Assembly (NCBI RefSeq): GCF_009707865.1
Contig: NZ_WMBA01000059.1
Span: forward strand, 1-51,828
DNA: 51,828 nt
Source: Amycolatopsis pithecellobii
GTDB taxonomy: Bacteria; Actinomycetota; Actinomycetes; Mycobacteriales; Pseudonocardiaceae
Direction of reading: 5' to 3'
Part shown: positions 19,616-28,357 of the stretch, piece after piece
Layout of the letters: each line of letters begins with the position of its first letter
Position numbering within the stretch: the first letter of the stretch is position 1
Position numbers and translations under genes: made by a program
Notes under the pieces: model-generated
What the model was told of the DNA's origin: nothing
The model's database searches: none
What the model saw: only the letters and a program-made list of their open reading frames with translations

Positions 19616-20467
19616 TCAGTCGTGGTTGGTCGCCAGCACCACGAGCCGGTCGTAGGAGCCGTTGAACACATTCTGGTCGATCGGGCTCGAGCTGTACTGC
19701 CAGAAGGTATAGACGCCCCAGTCGTAGGGCAGCGAGCCCACGCTCGACGCATACCGCGCGACCCACAGCGGGCTGGTCGAGCTGAAATCACCGTCGACGC
19801 ACTGGCCCCACCAGCTGGTGCTCGTGTAGATGGCCGGCCACTTGTTCGTCCGCGCGTGGTAGGTGTCGCTGAAATCCTTGACCCACCCCGTCATCGCACT
19901 CTTGGACAAGCCATAACACGTGGCGCCGTAGGGGTTGTACTCCATGTCCAGCGCACCCGGCAGAGTTTTGCCGTCGGCCGACCAGCCGCCCCCGTGGTCG
20001 ACGAAGTAGTTGGCCTGCGCCGCGCCACTCGACGTGTCCGGGGTCGCGAAATGGTAGGCACCGCGGATCATGCCGATGTTGTAGGAACCGTTGTACTGCT
20101 GGGCGAAATACGGGTTCGTGTAGGTGGTGCTCTCGGTCGCCTTCACGTAGGCGAACCTCTTGCCCTGCCCCCAGTAACCATTCCAGTCGACGTTGCCCTG
20201 ATGGCCGCTGACATCGATACCCTCGACCGTGGCCGTGGCAACCACACCGTCCACATTGACGCCCTGCGGCCGCATCGCCGCCGCGCGACTGTCCGGAGTG
20301 GACTGATCACCTTCGACCCGCCGGATCTGCGAGCCCATTTCGTGGTCCTGCTGCGCGACGCTGCTTTCTGTCGCTTGCGCCGGCATGAACAGACCTGGCA
20401 GTAATGCCCCCATCGACGCGACGCCGATCGCCATGGCGATCCGCCGTCTTCTCCAGAACGTGGACAT
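19616..20467 (-). CDS. Secreted GH25 lysozyme (muramidase), paralogue 1
   Basis: A 283-residue exported glycoside hydrolase family 25 enzyme. It has a signal peptide (basic start MSTFWRRRR, then a hydrophobic core, cleavage probably after AQA near residue 32), a spacer of about 45 residues, and the catalytic barrel beginning GIDVSGHQGNVDW (Asp85). The active-site pair is in LPGALDMEYNPYG (Asp174, Glu176). The C-terminal part IYTSTSWWGQC and FWQYSSS match the family. These enzymes cut the N-acetylmuramic acid to N-acetylglucosamine bond in peptidoglycan. A close paralogue lies upstream in tandem, and a clear terminator follows. Confidence 0.92.
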   Translation of the reverse strand: MSTFWRRRRIAMAIGVASMGALLPGLFMPAQATESSVAQQDHEMGSQIRRVEGDQSTPDSRAAAMRPQGVNVDGVVATATVEGIDVSGHQGNVDWNGYWGQGKRFAYVKATESTTYTNPYFAQQYNGSYNIGMIRGAYHFATPDTSSGAAQANYFVDHGGGWSADGKTLPGALDMEYNPYGATCYGLSKSAMTGWVKDFSDTYHARTNKWPAIYTSTSWWGQCVDGDFSSTSPLWVARYASSVGSLPYDWGVYTFWQYSSSPIDQNVFNGSYDRLVVLATNHD

Positions 20468-20646
20468 GGATGTATCCCTTTCGATTGCCCTCGCGGTTTG
20501 GACGACTGGTGCAGGGAGCCGTCCGCGCGTGATTCTTTATGACGACATGGAGACTTGTCACCTACTTGCACGAAGTTGTCATGACAGGTGAGGAAATTAC
20601 GCACGTCAAGGGTGTCGAGAGCCGACTTTCGTCGTAACCCGAAAGG

Positions 20647-21453
20647 TCACCGGTCGAGCGCGAAATCCCGCAGTCGGCCGAGGGATCCGTCGAACAGGTT
20701 CTGATCACCGGGCAGGGCGCCCGCGTCGGCGAACTGCCAGATCACCTGACGTCCCCAGCTCGCCGGCAGCGCACCGATGAAATCGTTGTAGCGAGCCACC
20801 CACAACGGGTTCGCGCCGAACCCGGCATTGCCGCCGGTGCACCGGTTCCACCAGCTCGTCGAGGTGTAGATCGCGGGAAACCGGCCGGTGCGCGCGTAAT
20901 AGGTATTCGAGAAGTCGGCGAGCCAGCGGCTCATCGCGCCGGGGTCCATGTCATAGCAGGCTTCGCCGTACGGGTTGTACTCCGCGTCGACCGCGCCGGG
21001 CAGGGTGCGGCCGTCGGGGGACCAGCCGCCGCCGTGATCGACGAAATAGTCGGCCTGCGCCGCGCCGGGCGACACATCCGGCCGGGCGAAGTGGTACGCG
21101 CCGCGGATCATGCCGACGTTGTAGGAACCGTTGTACTGCTGGGCGAACTGCGGATTCTGGTAGCCGGTGCCCTCGGTCGCCTTCACGTAGACGAAGCGCC
21201 CGCCCGCGGCCCATGCCGCACCCCAGTCGACCGCGCCCTGGTGACCGCTGACGTCGTGCCCGGCGGTGCCGTCGAGGTTCTGGTACTTCACCGTGGGCTC
21301 GGCACCCTCGGCCTTCGCGATCTGCGAACCGGCGAACGTGGTGTCAGCGAGACTGTAGTCAGCGGCGGCCGCGGTAGGAGTGATCGTGATGGTCAGGGCG
21401 ACGGACAGGGCGACAGCCGCACCCCAGTGCAACCTCGGATTCGACAGAGCCAC
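20647..21453 (-). CDS. Secreted GH25 lysozyme (muramidase), paralogue 2
   Basis: A 268-residue tandem paralogue of the neighbouring GH25 gene. A signal peptide of about 31 residues ends in TAAAADY. The barrel starts at HDVSGHQGAVDW (Asp67) and the catalytic segment is LPGAVDAEYNPYG (Asp156, Glu158), so the Met between the acidic residues of paralogue 1 is Ala here. The C-terminus again has IYTSTSWWNRC and VIWQFADA. The two genes are separated by about 180 bp, enough for a separate promoter. Probable roles are wall turnover or defence; neither gene sits with phage genes. Confidence 0.92.
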   Translation of the reverse strand: MALSNPRLHWGAAVALSVALTITITPTAAAADYSLADTTFAGSQIAKAEGAEPTVKYQNLDGTAGHDVSGHQGAVDWGAAWAAGGRFVYVKATEGTGYQNPQFAQQYNGSYNVGMIRGAYHFARPDVSPGAAQADYFVDHGGGWSPDGRTLPGAVDAEYNPYGEACYDMDPGAMSRWLADFSNTYYARTGRFPAIYTSTSWWNRCTGGNAGFGANPLWVARYNDFIGALPASWGRQVIWQFADAGALPGDQNLFDGSLGRLRDFALDR

Positions 21454-21537
21454 GGCGACTCCCCTCTCTCCTTCGGGGAGTCACAATGCCTCTATCGAGC
21501 ACGTACGGCGAATCGGTTGTCACTCTGTGGAGTGAGA

Positions 21538-22161
21538 CTACCGCTGGCCCTCCCGGGCGAGCGCGTACTCCAGATGCTCCGCGGGCACGACAGCGGTGAC
21601 CGCCTCGTGCGGGTTGACGGTCACCGGATGCCCGGCCAGCAACGGCACCATGTCCCGGCCGAGCACCGCACGGGCATGCGGCCACTCGCGTGGGACGAGC
21701 GTCTTCGACGTGTACGCGGGCACCATGACCCTGCCGTCGGTGTTGTGGAAGCCGATCACCGTCCGCTGCAGCGGCGACATCGCATAGACGAACAGCGTCG
21801 CATTGAGGATCACCGGTGGCAGATCCTCCGCCGGGCGATGATTGGTCCGGACCAGTTGCAGCAGCCGCTCGAGTTCGTTGGCAGGCTCGGGAAAACCGAG
21901 TGCCTTCGGTGATGGCCGGTACCGGTCGTTGGGGTGGAAGTCCTCGACGATCTTGCCGCCGCTGTTGACCGGGTAGGCACCGACGACAGCCCAGGAAGGC
22001 ACGGGACCGTTGGGATCGAAGGCTTCGTCGATCACGTACAACCAGCTGTTGGGGTTCGCCCTCGCGTTGGCGCGCATCTCCTCGGTGATCTTCGGCTTGC
22101 TGAGCCTGCTGATGGTTTGGGGATTCGGTACGAGCCGGTCTGCTTCGTCCCGCTGCGCCAT
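21538..22161 (-). CDS. Type VII secretion system-associated protein
   Basis: A 207-residue protein matching the family annotated in actinomycetes as T7SS-associated. The N-terminal half has the family-typical [27 protein letters not shown] and [13 protein letters not shown], and the C-terminal half resembles SseB-like domains ([33 protein letters not shown]). It has no signal peptide or membrane helix. No ESX ATPase, membrane or WXG100 genes occur in this window, so its partners lie elsewhere or the association is only by family name. Confidence 0.75.
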   Translation of the reverse strand: MAQRDEADRLVPNPQTISRLSKPKITEEMRANARANPNSWLYVIDEAFDPNGPVPSWAVVGAYPVNSGGKIVEDFHPNDRYRPSPKALGFPEPANELERLLQLVRTNHRPAEDLPPVILNATLFVYAMSPLQRTVIGFHNTDGRVMVPAYTSKTLVPREWPHARAVLGRDMVPLLAGHPVTVNPHEAVTAVVPAEHLEYALAREGQR

Positions 22162-22216
22162 GTTCTACCCCACGTGTCGCGTGCTTTTGTACTGGCGTTC
22201 ACCTTACTGTTTCCCC

Positions 22217-22597
22217 ATGCCCCCATCGCGTTCGGTCGACCCCGCGGAGTTACGTGCCGCGGTGACGGCCGTTTCCGCTTGGCTGGACGGGAACGAGGAG
22301 AAACCGGCGCGGCCGGCATTGGCCGCCGCCGTGCGGCTCAGCCTACGCGCTTTGGCCGCCGACGCGCCGGGCCGGAGCGTGGAGGTGCGAGTCCCGCCTT
22401 TTGCTGCGGTGCAATGCATCGAGGGTCCCCGGCACACCAGGGGCACCCCACCGAACGTGATCGAGACCGATCCGCGGACCTGGCTCGAACTCGCCACCGG
22501 CCGTCTGAATTGGACGGACGCGGTGGAGGCCGGCCGGGTCACCGCTTCCGGCGCCCGCGCCGACCTCACCCGTCAGCTGCCTGTCGTGCGGGTCTAG
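22217..22597 (+). CDS. Sterol-carrier-family (SCP2-like) protein
   Basis: A 126-residue soluble protein of the small SCP2-like family often found close to purF in actinobacteria. Landmarks are [18 protein letters not shown], the central [18 protein letters not shown], then [22 protein letters not shown], where the lipid-binding fold of longer relatives is recognisable, and the terminal [12 protein letters not shown]. The ligand is unknown. I placed the start at ATG 22217; the frame is open further upstream but lies over the divergent T7SS-associated gene. The stop overlaps that of the methyltransferase gene by four bases. Confidence 0.75.
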   Translation: MPPSRSVDPAELRAAVTAVSAWLDGNEEKPARPALAAAVRLSLRALAADAPGRSVEVRVPPFAAVQCIEGPRHTRGTPPNVIETDPRTWLELATGRLNWTDAVEAGRVTASGARADLTRQLPVVRV

Positions 22598-23430
22598 ACC
22601 TTGCGGCCGACGCCGCCGGCGATGCTGTGCTGCACCTGGTTGAGCGGCCTGAGATGCGGGCCGTCCGGCCACCACTCAGCACACTTGGCGACACCGGGCG
22701 GCACCATTTCGAGATCACCGAACAACTCCTCGATCTCCCGCATGGTCCGGAACGTGCCCGAGCCCATCATGCTGTGCCGGAACGCCTCCTCCATCTTCCT
22801 GGCGACGACGCTGTGCTCGTTCTCCGGATCGAGGAAATGGCTCACCACCACGTACGAACCCGGCACCAGGCGCTCGATGTAGCGGCGCATGATGTCCGCG
22901 GGCGCTCCGCGCTCGCCTTCGAAGTGGTGCAGCGTGCCGACCTGCAGCAGGGCGATCGGCTGCGAGAAGTCCAGCGTGTCCTGGATGACCTGATTCTCGA
23001 GCACCTGCTCCGGCTGGAAGATGTCCTCGGCGACGAAGATCGTGTTCTCGTTCTCCTCCAGCAATGCGCGCCCGTGCGCCAGCACGACCGGGTCGTTGTC
23101 GACGTAGACGACCTTGGCCTCGGGCTTGATCCGCTGCACGACCTGGTGCGTGTTCTCCGCGGTGGGCAGGCCGGAGCCCAGGTCGAGGTACTGGGTGATG
23201 TCGGTCTGCTGGGCCAGGAACCGGCAGGCCCGGATCAGGAAGCTGCGGTTCTCCATCCCGAGCTCCGCCGCCTCCGGCGCGGCCTTCTGTACCCCCCGCA
23301 GAACCTCGCGGTCGATCTCGTAGTTGTCCTTCCCGTTGAGGAACGCGTCGTAGACCCGGGCGATGCTCGCGCGAGTGGGATCCACGCCGACCGGGACCGC
23401 GGTGGGGTAGCTACGGGCGGTTTCCGTCAT
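22594..23430 (-). CDS. SAM-dependent methyltransferase (DUF574 / Methyltransf_19 type)
   Basis: A 278-residue member of an actinobacterial methyltransferase family with many paralogues per genome. It begins with the conserved [20 protein letters not shown] motif; the SAM-binding glycine loop is [15 protein letters not shown] and motif II is [14 protein letters not shown]. It ends with [14 protein letters not shown]. The ATG at 23430 follows a GAGGGAG site. It is divergent from an XRE-DUF5753 regulator, a common pairing, which suggests functional linkage. The methyl acceptor is not known. Confidence 0.85.
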   Translation of the reverse strand: MTETARSYPTAVPVGVDPTRASIARVYDAFLNGKDNYEIDREVLRGVQKAAPEAAELGMENRSFLIRACRFLAQQTDITQYLDLGSGLPTAENTHQVVQRIKPEAKVVYVDNDPVVLAHGRALLEENENTIFVAEDIFQPEQVLENQVIQDTLDFSQPIALLQVGTLHHFEGERGAPADIMRRYIERLVPGSYVVVSHFLDPENEHSVVARKMEEAFRHSMMGSGTFRTMREIEELFGDLEMVPPGVAKCAEWWPDGPHLRPLNQVQHSIAGGVGRKV

Positions 23431-23519
23431 CAAGACTCCCTCGGCTGGGATGATCGGGTGTATTGAAGGGCACACCTAGAGTAATGAGTCTGCCCTTTCG
23501 GGTAAATGCACCACCGAAC

Positions 23520-23547
23520 TTGACCGCGGCATACCGCGGTGTACCTT
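23520..23547 (+). promoter_or_regulatory. Candidate promoter with palindromic operator upstream of the XRE regulator
   Basis: TTGACC (23520-23525) and TACCTT (23542-23547), 16 bases apart, form a plausible promoter for the regulator gene. The spacer contains a perfect inverted repeat ACCGCGG-cata-CCGCGGT (23523-23540). A repressor on this palindrome would block polymerase, so it is a candidate autoregulatory operator. Confidence 0.5.
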
Positions 23548-23602
23548 CGGAACCTGGGCGATTTTCTTCGACATGTCACTCGCACCAGGAGGGTTCACCC
23601 CG

Positions 23603-24481
23603 ATGGCTCAGGCCGATCCTCCCGACGTCGAGCAAGGCGCGGGCCCCACCGCGCGCCGGATGATCCTCGGTACCCAACTGCGCAAGCTGCGCGAAGCCGC
23701 CGGCATCACGCGGGCGCAGGCAGCGTGGGAAATCCGCGCCTCGGAGTCGAAGATCTCCCGCATGGAGCTGGGCCGCGTCGGCTGCAAGGAACGTGACGTG
23801 GTCGACCTGCTGACCATGTACGGGGTGCACGAGAAGGCCGAGCGCGACTGGGCCGTCGAGATGGTCAAGCAGGCCAACCGGCCTGGCTGGTGGCGCAGTT
23901 TCAACGACACCCTGCCCAGCTGGTTCGACAACTACATCGGCCTGGAAGAGGCCGCGACCCGGATCCGCACCTACGAACTGATGTTCGTGCCGGGCCTGCT
24001 GCAGACCGAGTCCTATGCCCGCGCGGTGATCTCCCGTGGCAACCCGGACGAGGCCGATCGCGACGCCGAGGATCGTGTCGCCATCCGGATGCGCAGGCAG
24101 AAACTGCTGTCCGGGCCGAAACCGCCGCGGCTGTGGGCCGTGCTCGACGAAGCCGTGCTGCACCGGCCGGTCGGTGGCGCGGCGGTGCTCAAGGAGCAGC
24201 TGGAGTTCCTGCTCGAGCTGATCAAGATGCCGACGATCTCGCTGCAGATCGTGCCTTTCGCGCACAGCGGCCTCGCCGTGGAAAGCGCTTTCTCGTTGCT
24301 GCAGTTCGCCGAGCCGGAGCTGCCCAACATCGCGTACCTCGAACATCTCAACGGCGCCAACTACTTGGAAAAGCCCGACGAACTCGAGCTCTACAGCCGC
24401 GCCTTCGACCGGCTCACGGTTGATGCGGAAACACCCGATCGAAGTAGGCAAATGCTCATCAAACGCATTGCCGAGATCTAG
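23603..24481 (+). CDS. XRE-family regulator with DUF5753 domain
   Basis: A 292-residue regulator. Residues about 20-75 form a helix-turn-helix (LGTQLRKLREAAGITRAQAA, then SESKISRMELGR); from about 100 onward is the DUF5753 sensor region with the family-typical RIRTYELMFVPGLLQTESYA, RRQKLL, VLDEAVLHRP and the C-terminal NIAYLEHLNGANYLEKPDE. Such regulators pair with small DUF397 proteins; one follows 235 bp downstream. The ATG at 23603 is chosen because an AGGAGG site sits about ten bases upstream; an in-frame ATG at 23573 has no such site. Confidence 0.9.
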   Translation: MAQADPPDVEQGAGPTARRMILGTQLRKLREAAGITRAQAAWEIRASESKISRMELGRVGCKERDVVDLLTMYGVHEKAERDWAVEMVKQANRPGWWRSFNDTLPSWFDNYIGLEEAATRIRTYELMFVPGLLQTESYARAVISRGNPDEADRDAEDRVAIRMRRQKLLSGPKPPRLWAVLDEAVLHRPVGGAAVLKEQLEFLLELIKMPTISLQIVPFAHSGLAVESAFSLLQFAEPELPNIAYLEHLNGANYLEKPDELELYSRAFDRLTVDAETPDRSRQMLIKRIAEI

Positions 24482-24599
24482 CACCCGATTTCGTCACGCT
24501 GGGTTAGTTTCCACCTCGCGCAACCAGGGAATTGTTCACCCGCTCGGACGCAATCCTGGACACCTGGAGACTGAGCGCCAGGAGTGCGCCGCGGTGATC

Positions 24600-24684
24600 T
24601 GCACGTGCATCAACTCGTGCATTTACTCAACGCAAGGGCCACTGGTAACTTTCGCGGCAGTGCAAATGCACGTGCAGATGCACT
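24600..24684 (+). promoter_or_regulatory. Cluster of TGCACGTGCA palindromes before the DUF397 gene
   Basis: The 235-bp gap between the XRE-DUF5753 and DUF397 genes has TGCACGTGCA at 24600-24609 and again at 24667-24676, 67 bp apart, with a half site CGTGCAT at 24616. The flanks make a 14-bp inverted repeat (ATCTGCACGTGCAT at 24597-24610 and its complement at 24665-24678). The downstream copy sits in a larger 26-bp near-palindrome (24659-24684) with arms matching at 11 of 13 positions. It ends 33 bases before the DUF397 start, where an operator for the neighbouring regulator would be expected. Confidence 0.6.
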
Positions 24685-24716
24685 ACCAGACCAAGGCTGA
24701 TCGGAAGGGGCGGAAA

Positions 24717-24956
24717 ATGGCGAAGCGATTTTCGAATGGCATGCCGGCCACCGAACTGACCGGGGCAAACTGGCGCAAGAGCAAGCACAGCGGCGCGATG
24801 GGCAACTGTGTCGAGGTCGCCAAGCTGGCCTCAGGCGACATCGCCATACGCAACTCACGTTTCCCGGACGGCCCGGCGCTGCTGTACACGCGCGCCGAAG
24901 TGGACGCCTTCCTCGCGGGCGTCAAGGACGGCGAATTCGACGATGTGCTCGGCTGA
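24717..24956 (+). CDS. DUF397 protein, partner of the XRE-DUF5753 regulator
   Basis: A 79-residue DUF397 protein with the hallmark pattern TGANWRKSKHSGAMGNCVEVAKL, IAIRNSRFPDGPALLYTRAEVDAFL and a short acidic tail. DUF397 proteins occur beside XRE-DUF5753 regulators across mycelial actinobacteria and several such pairs influence development or antibiotic production; the mode of action is often compared to toxin-antitoxin pairs. The ATG at 24717 follows GGAAGGGG. The longer in-frame extension back to 24420 crosses the palindromic region and is not coding. Confidence 0.88.
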   Translation: MAKRFSNGMPATELTGANWRKSKHSGAMGNCVEVAKLASGDIAIRNSRFPDGPALLYTRAEVDAFLAGVKDGEFDDVLG

Positions 24957-25326
24957 ACGCAAACCGGACGGCGCCGTGGAGACGCGGCTGATGGATCTCA
25001 TCGACCGTGGCTACCGGTTCATCCACCCCTGTGACGACGACGGCAACGTGGTCGCGGTCGTGGGGATCCGTGCACACGGCTCCGTCATCGACGTCGTCCG
25101 CCTCAACGCCGAGGACGACGTGGTGGCGAGCCGGGTGCCCGGCGACGAGGAGAACGTCCTCGCGCCGCGGAAGATGCTGTGGCGCCGCCGCGGCGCGGTC
25201 GGTGAAGTGCTGAACGACCTGCTCGCGCTCGACGACCAGTACGGCGCCGACCGGGCACGGCCACGGGGCGGTTGCTGGGTCACCGGCAGGCCCGGGCAGT
25301 CGAAATGGGTCGCGGCGGTCCACTGA
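24943..25326 (+). CDS. Conserved hypothetical protein upstream of purF
   Basis: A 127-residue soluble protein of unknown function. Its position directly before purF and its length match M. tuberculosis Rv0807 as I remember it. The visible pattern is an alternating strand-rich fold: RLMDLIDRGYRFIHPCDDDGN, VVAVVGIRAHGSVIDVVRL, SRVPGDEENVLAPRKMLWRR and a tail GRPGQSKWVAAVH. The start is uncertain: ATG 24943 overlaps the DUF397 end by 14 bases, and a GTG at 24976 is also possible. I cannot assign a reaction. Confidence 0.65.
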   Translation: MCSAERKPDGAVETRLMDLIDRGYRFIHPCDDDGNVVAVVGIRAHGSVIDVVRLNAEDDVVASRVPGDEENVLAPRKMLWRRRGAVGEVLNDLLALDDQYGADRARPRGGCWVTGRPGQSKWVAAVH

Positions 25327-25417
25327 GGAGCCGAAGCTCACGGCAGGTCACCCCCGTGCAGGGGACGGGAGCGACCTACACTTGAAGCGGCCTGCCCTCG
25401 TCGACTGGAGCTCTTCG

Positions 25418-26941
25418 GTGGTTTCCGACCACGATCCGCACGATCAGCCCGAAAACGAACCTCGAGAAGAATGCGGCGTGTTCGGTGTCTGGGCACCGGG
25501 CGAGGAAGTCGCAAAGATGGCTTACTACGGGCTGTACGCGCTACAGCACCGTGGCCAGGAGGCCGCCGGCATCTCGGTGTCCGACGGCAAGCAGATCGTG
25601 GTGTTCAAGGACCTCGGGCTGGTCAGCCAGGTCTTCGACGAGCAGGTGCTCTCCTCCCTGCAGGGGCATATCGCCGTCGGACACTGCCGCTACTCCACCA
25701 CCGGGTCCTCGACCTGGGAGAACGCCCAGCCGATGTTCCGCACGACGGCGACCGGCAGCGGACTTTCGTTGGCGCACAACGGAAATCTCGTCAATACGGC
25801 CGAGCTGCGTGACCGCACCCGTGACGCCGGCATCAAGCCGCACGCGGGGCTGACCGGGTCGTCGAGCGACTCCGACCTGGTCTGCGGACTCCTGGCCGGG
25901 TCTGCCGCCGACCGCGGTATCGAGGCCGCGGCACTGGAGTTGCTGCCCACCCTGCGTGGCGCCTTCTGCCTGGTGTTCTCCGACGAGGAGACGTTGTACG
26001 CCGCGCGCGACCCGCACGGGGTGCACCCGCTCGTGCTCGGCCGGCTCGAACGCGGCTGGGTCGTCGCGAGCGAGACCGCGGCACTGGACATCGTCGGCGC
26101 GTCGTTCGTGCGCGAGGTCGAGCCCGGCGAGCTGATCGCGATCGACGCTCAGGGCCTGCGGTCCTCGCGGTTCGCGAACCCGGAGCCCAAGGGGTGCGTC
26201 TTCGAGTACGTCTACCTCGCCCGCCCGGACACCTCGATCGCCGGCCGCAGCGTGCACGCGACCCGGGTCGACATCGGCAAGCGGCTCGCGCAGGAGAACC
26301 CGGTCGAGGCCGATCTGGTCATCCCGGTGCCGGAGTCCGGCACGCCGGCGGCGATCGGGTACGCGCAGGCGTCGGGCATTCCGTACGGCCAGGGCCTGGT
26401 GAAGAACGGGTACGTCGGGCGGACGTTCATCCAGCCGTCGCAGACGATCCGGCAGCTGGGCATCCGGCTCAAGCTCAACCCGCTGCGCGAGGTGATCCGC
26501 GGCAAGCGTCTCGTCGTGGTGGACGACTCGATCGTCCGCGGCAACACCCAGCGCGCGCTGGTGCGGATGCTGCGTGAGGCGGGTGCGCTCGAGGTGCACG
26601 TGCGGATCGCGTCCCCGCCGGTGCGCTGGCCCTGCTTCTACGGCATCGATTTCGCCTCGCGCGCCGAACTGGTGGCCAACGGCGCCGACCTGGACGGCAT
26701 CCGCAGGCTCATCGGCGCGGACTCGCTCGGCTACGTCTCGCTCGACGGCCTGGTCGCCGCGTCCGAGCAACCGAAGTCCCGGCTGTGCACGGCCTGTTTC
26801 AGCGGGGAGTACCCGATCCCGCTGCCCGACGACGCGCTGATCGGTAAGCACGTGCTGGAAAGCATGGACGAAACCGCATCGTCGTCATTGACCGTCACGC
26901 AGGCCGGGTACGGTGCTGGGGATGCCGTCCGGCGTCCCTGA
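25418..26941 (+). CDS. purF: Amidophosphoribosyltransferase
   Basis: A 507-residue PurF, which commits PRPP to purine synthesis by forming phosphoribosylamine. It is the Bacillus-type enzyme with a propeptide and an iron-sulfur cluster: the nucleophile is Cys19 in REECGVFGVW after an 18-residue propeptide, and cluster cysteines are visible in KGCVFEYVYLARPD, RWPCFYGIDFASR and LCTACFSGEYP. The PRPP loop is RLVVVDDSIVRGNT. The GTG at 25418 has a GGAG site seven bases upstream; the frame extends to a TTG at 25382 that is less likely. purM follows after 27 bases. Confidence 0.96.
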   Translation: MVSDHDPHDQPENEPREECGVFGVWAPGEEVAKMAYYGLYALQHRGQEAAGISVSDGKQIVVFKDLGLVSQVFDEQVLSSLQGHIAVGHCRYSTTGSSTWENAQPMFRTTATGSGLSLAHNGNLVNTAELRDRTRDAGIKPHAGLTGSSSDSDLVCGLLAGSAADRGIEAAALELLPTLRGAFCLVFSDEETLYAARDPHGVHPLVLGRLERGWVVASETAALDIVGASFVREVEPGELIAIDAQGLRSSRFANPEPKGCVFEYVYLARPDTSIAGRSVHATRVDIGKRLAQENPVEADLVIPVPESGTPAAIGYAQASGIPYGQGLVKNGYVGRTFIQPSQTIRQLGIRLKLNPLREVIRGKRLVVVDDSIVRGNTQRALVRMLREAGALEVHVRIASPPVRWPCFYGIDFASRAELVANGADLDGIRRLIGADSLGYVSLDGLVAASEQPKSRLCTACFSGEYPIPLPDDALIGKHVLESMDETASSSLTVTQAGYGAGDAVRRP

Positions 26942-26968
26942 GCCGAACCAGTCTGGAGTCCGCTTGCC

Positions 26969-28042
26969 GTGAGCGAGTCCTTGAACGCCGCCACGTATGC
27001 CGCCGCCGGGGTCGACATCGACGCCGGTGACGAAGCTGTCGAGCTGCTGAAACCGCATGCCGAGCGGACCAGCAGGCCCGAGGTGCTCGGCGGGGTCGGC
27101 GGGTTCGCCGGGTTGTTCGCACTCAAGCTCGACCGGTGGAAGGAGCCCATCCTCGCGTCCTCGACGGACGGGGTGGGCACGAAGATCGCGGTCGCGCAGG
27201 CGCTGGACAAGCACGACACCGTGGGCGTCGACCTGGTGGCGATGGTCGTCGACGACCTCGTGGTCACCGGGGCCGAGCCGCTGTTCCTGCAGGACTACAT
27301 CGCGGTCGGCAAGGTCAACCCCAAGCAGATCGAGGCGCTGGTCAGCGGCGTCGCCGACGGATGTGTCCAGGCCGGCTGCACCCTGCTCGGCGGCGAGACG
27401 GCCGAGCATCCCGGGCTGATGGGCGAGCAGGATTACGACCTGTCCGCGACCGGGATCGGCGTGGTCGAGGCATCGGCCGTGCTGGGGCCCGACCGGGTGC
27501 GGCCCGGTGACGTCGTGGTCGCGATGGGCTCGTCCGGACTGCACTCGAACGGCTATTCGCTGGCCAGGCACGTGCTGCTGGAAATCGCCCGGATGCCGTT
27601 GGAAGGCCACGTCGAGGAGTTCGGCCGGACGCTGGGCGAGGAACTGCTCGAGCCGACCAGGATCTACGCGAAGGACTGCCTGGCGCTCGCCGCGGAAGCC
27701 GAGGTCCGCACGTTCGCACACGTGACCGGCGGGGGGCTGGCGGCGAACCTCGCCCGCGTCATCCCGCGCGGGCTGACCGCACAGCTGGACCGGGGCACCT
27801 GGAACCCGGCGCCGGTGTTCGCGCTGATCGCCCAGCGCGGCAAGGTCGACCGGGCCGAGATGGAGAAGACGTTCAACATGGGCGTCGGCATGGTGGCCGT
27901 CGTCGGCGCGGAGGACGTGGACCGGGCGCTCGCGGTGCTGACCGCACGGCACGTGCCGGCCTGGGTACTCGGCGAAGTCCGCGCGTCGGACGGCGAGGAA
28001 GCTCCGCGGGCCTTCCTGTCGGGCGAGCACCCGCGCTTCTGA
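26969..28042 (+). CDS. purM: Phosphoribosylformylglycinamidine cyclo-ligase (AIR synthetase)
   Basis: A 357-residue PurM, which closes the imidazole ring of AIR from FGAM using ATP. It belongs to the same superfamily as PurL. Motifs are the N-terminal TYAAAGVDIDAGDEAV, the ATP-binding SSTDGVGTKIAVAQ, the metal-binding MVVDDLVVTGAEPLFLQDY, GCTLLGGETAEHPG and HVTGGGLAANLARV. The GTG start at 26969 gives the normal length. It follows purF closely, forming the purF-purM pair usual in actinobacteria; a toxin-antitoxin pair starts 39 bp after its stop. Confidence 0.96.
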   Translation: MSESLNAATYAAAGVDIDAGDEAVELLKPHAERTSRPEVLGGVGGFAGLFALKLDRWKEPILASSTDGVGTKIAVAQALDKHDTVGVDLVAMVVDDLVVTGAEPLFLQDYIAVGKVNPKQIEALVSGVADGCVQAGCTLLGGETAEHPGLMGEQDYDLSATGIGVVEASAVLGPDRVRPGDVVVAMGSSGLHSNGYSLARHVLLEIARMPLEGHVEEFGRTLGEELLEPTRIYAKDCLALAAEAEVRTFAHVTGGGLAANLARVIPRGLTAQLDRGTWNPAPVFALIAQRGKVDRAEMEKTFNMGVGMVAVVGAEDVDRALAVLTARHVPAWVLGEVRASDGEEAPRAFLSGEHPRF

Positions 28043-28081
28043 ATCAATTGTTTTGCCCGGACTATTGGCTACGCTGATGGC

Positions 28082-28357
28082 GTGAACGTCGCACCTGATG
28101 TCCCGCTGGGCGAAGCCCGTGACCGGCTCTCCGAGCTGGTCACGGAGGTTTCGCGCACCCATCACCGGATCACGATCACCCGGCACGGCCATCCCGATGC
28201 GGTGCTCATCTCCCCGGATGACCTGGCGGCGCTGGAGGAAACGGTCGACATCCTGTCTCATCCCGAGGTGGCCGACGCGCTCCGGGAAGGCATCGAAGAC
28301 GCCGGGGCCGGCCGTTTCGCGGACACCGAGGCAATCAAGGCCAAGTACCTGAAGTGA
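28082..28357 (+). CDS. Phd/YefM-family antitoxin
   Basis: A 91-residue antitoxin. The N-terminal dimerising DNA-binding part reads VPLGEARDRLSELVTEVSRTHHRITITRHG, followed by PDAVLISPDDLAALEETVDIL, the standard Phd/YefM shape; the C-terminal segment EGIEDAGAGRFADTEAIKAK should wrap the toxin. Proteins of this kind neutralise a RelE/ParE-fold toxin and repress their own promoter with it. The GTG at 28082 is the start, and the gene overlaps the toxin gene by four bases, as is usual for these pairs. Confidence 0.88.
   Translation: MNVAPDVPLGEARDRLSELVTEVSRTHHRITITRHGHPDAVLISPDDLAALEETVDILSHPEVADALREGIEDAGAGRFADTEAIKAKYLK

Noticed and set aside
19616..21453. The GH25 lysozymes as prophage endolysins
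   Set aside because: Both have signal peptides, and no holin, structural or integrase genes occur nearby; secreted host muramidases fit better.
24420..24716. An N-terminal extension of the DUF397 protein by about 99 residues
   Set aside because: The extension covers the palindromic regulatory region and lacks family similarity; a ribosome site and the usual DUF397 start support ATG 24717.
25541..28261. Two long frames antisense to purF and purM
   Set aside because: Shadow frames of two well-conserved genes, with no motif or start signal.
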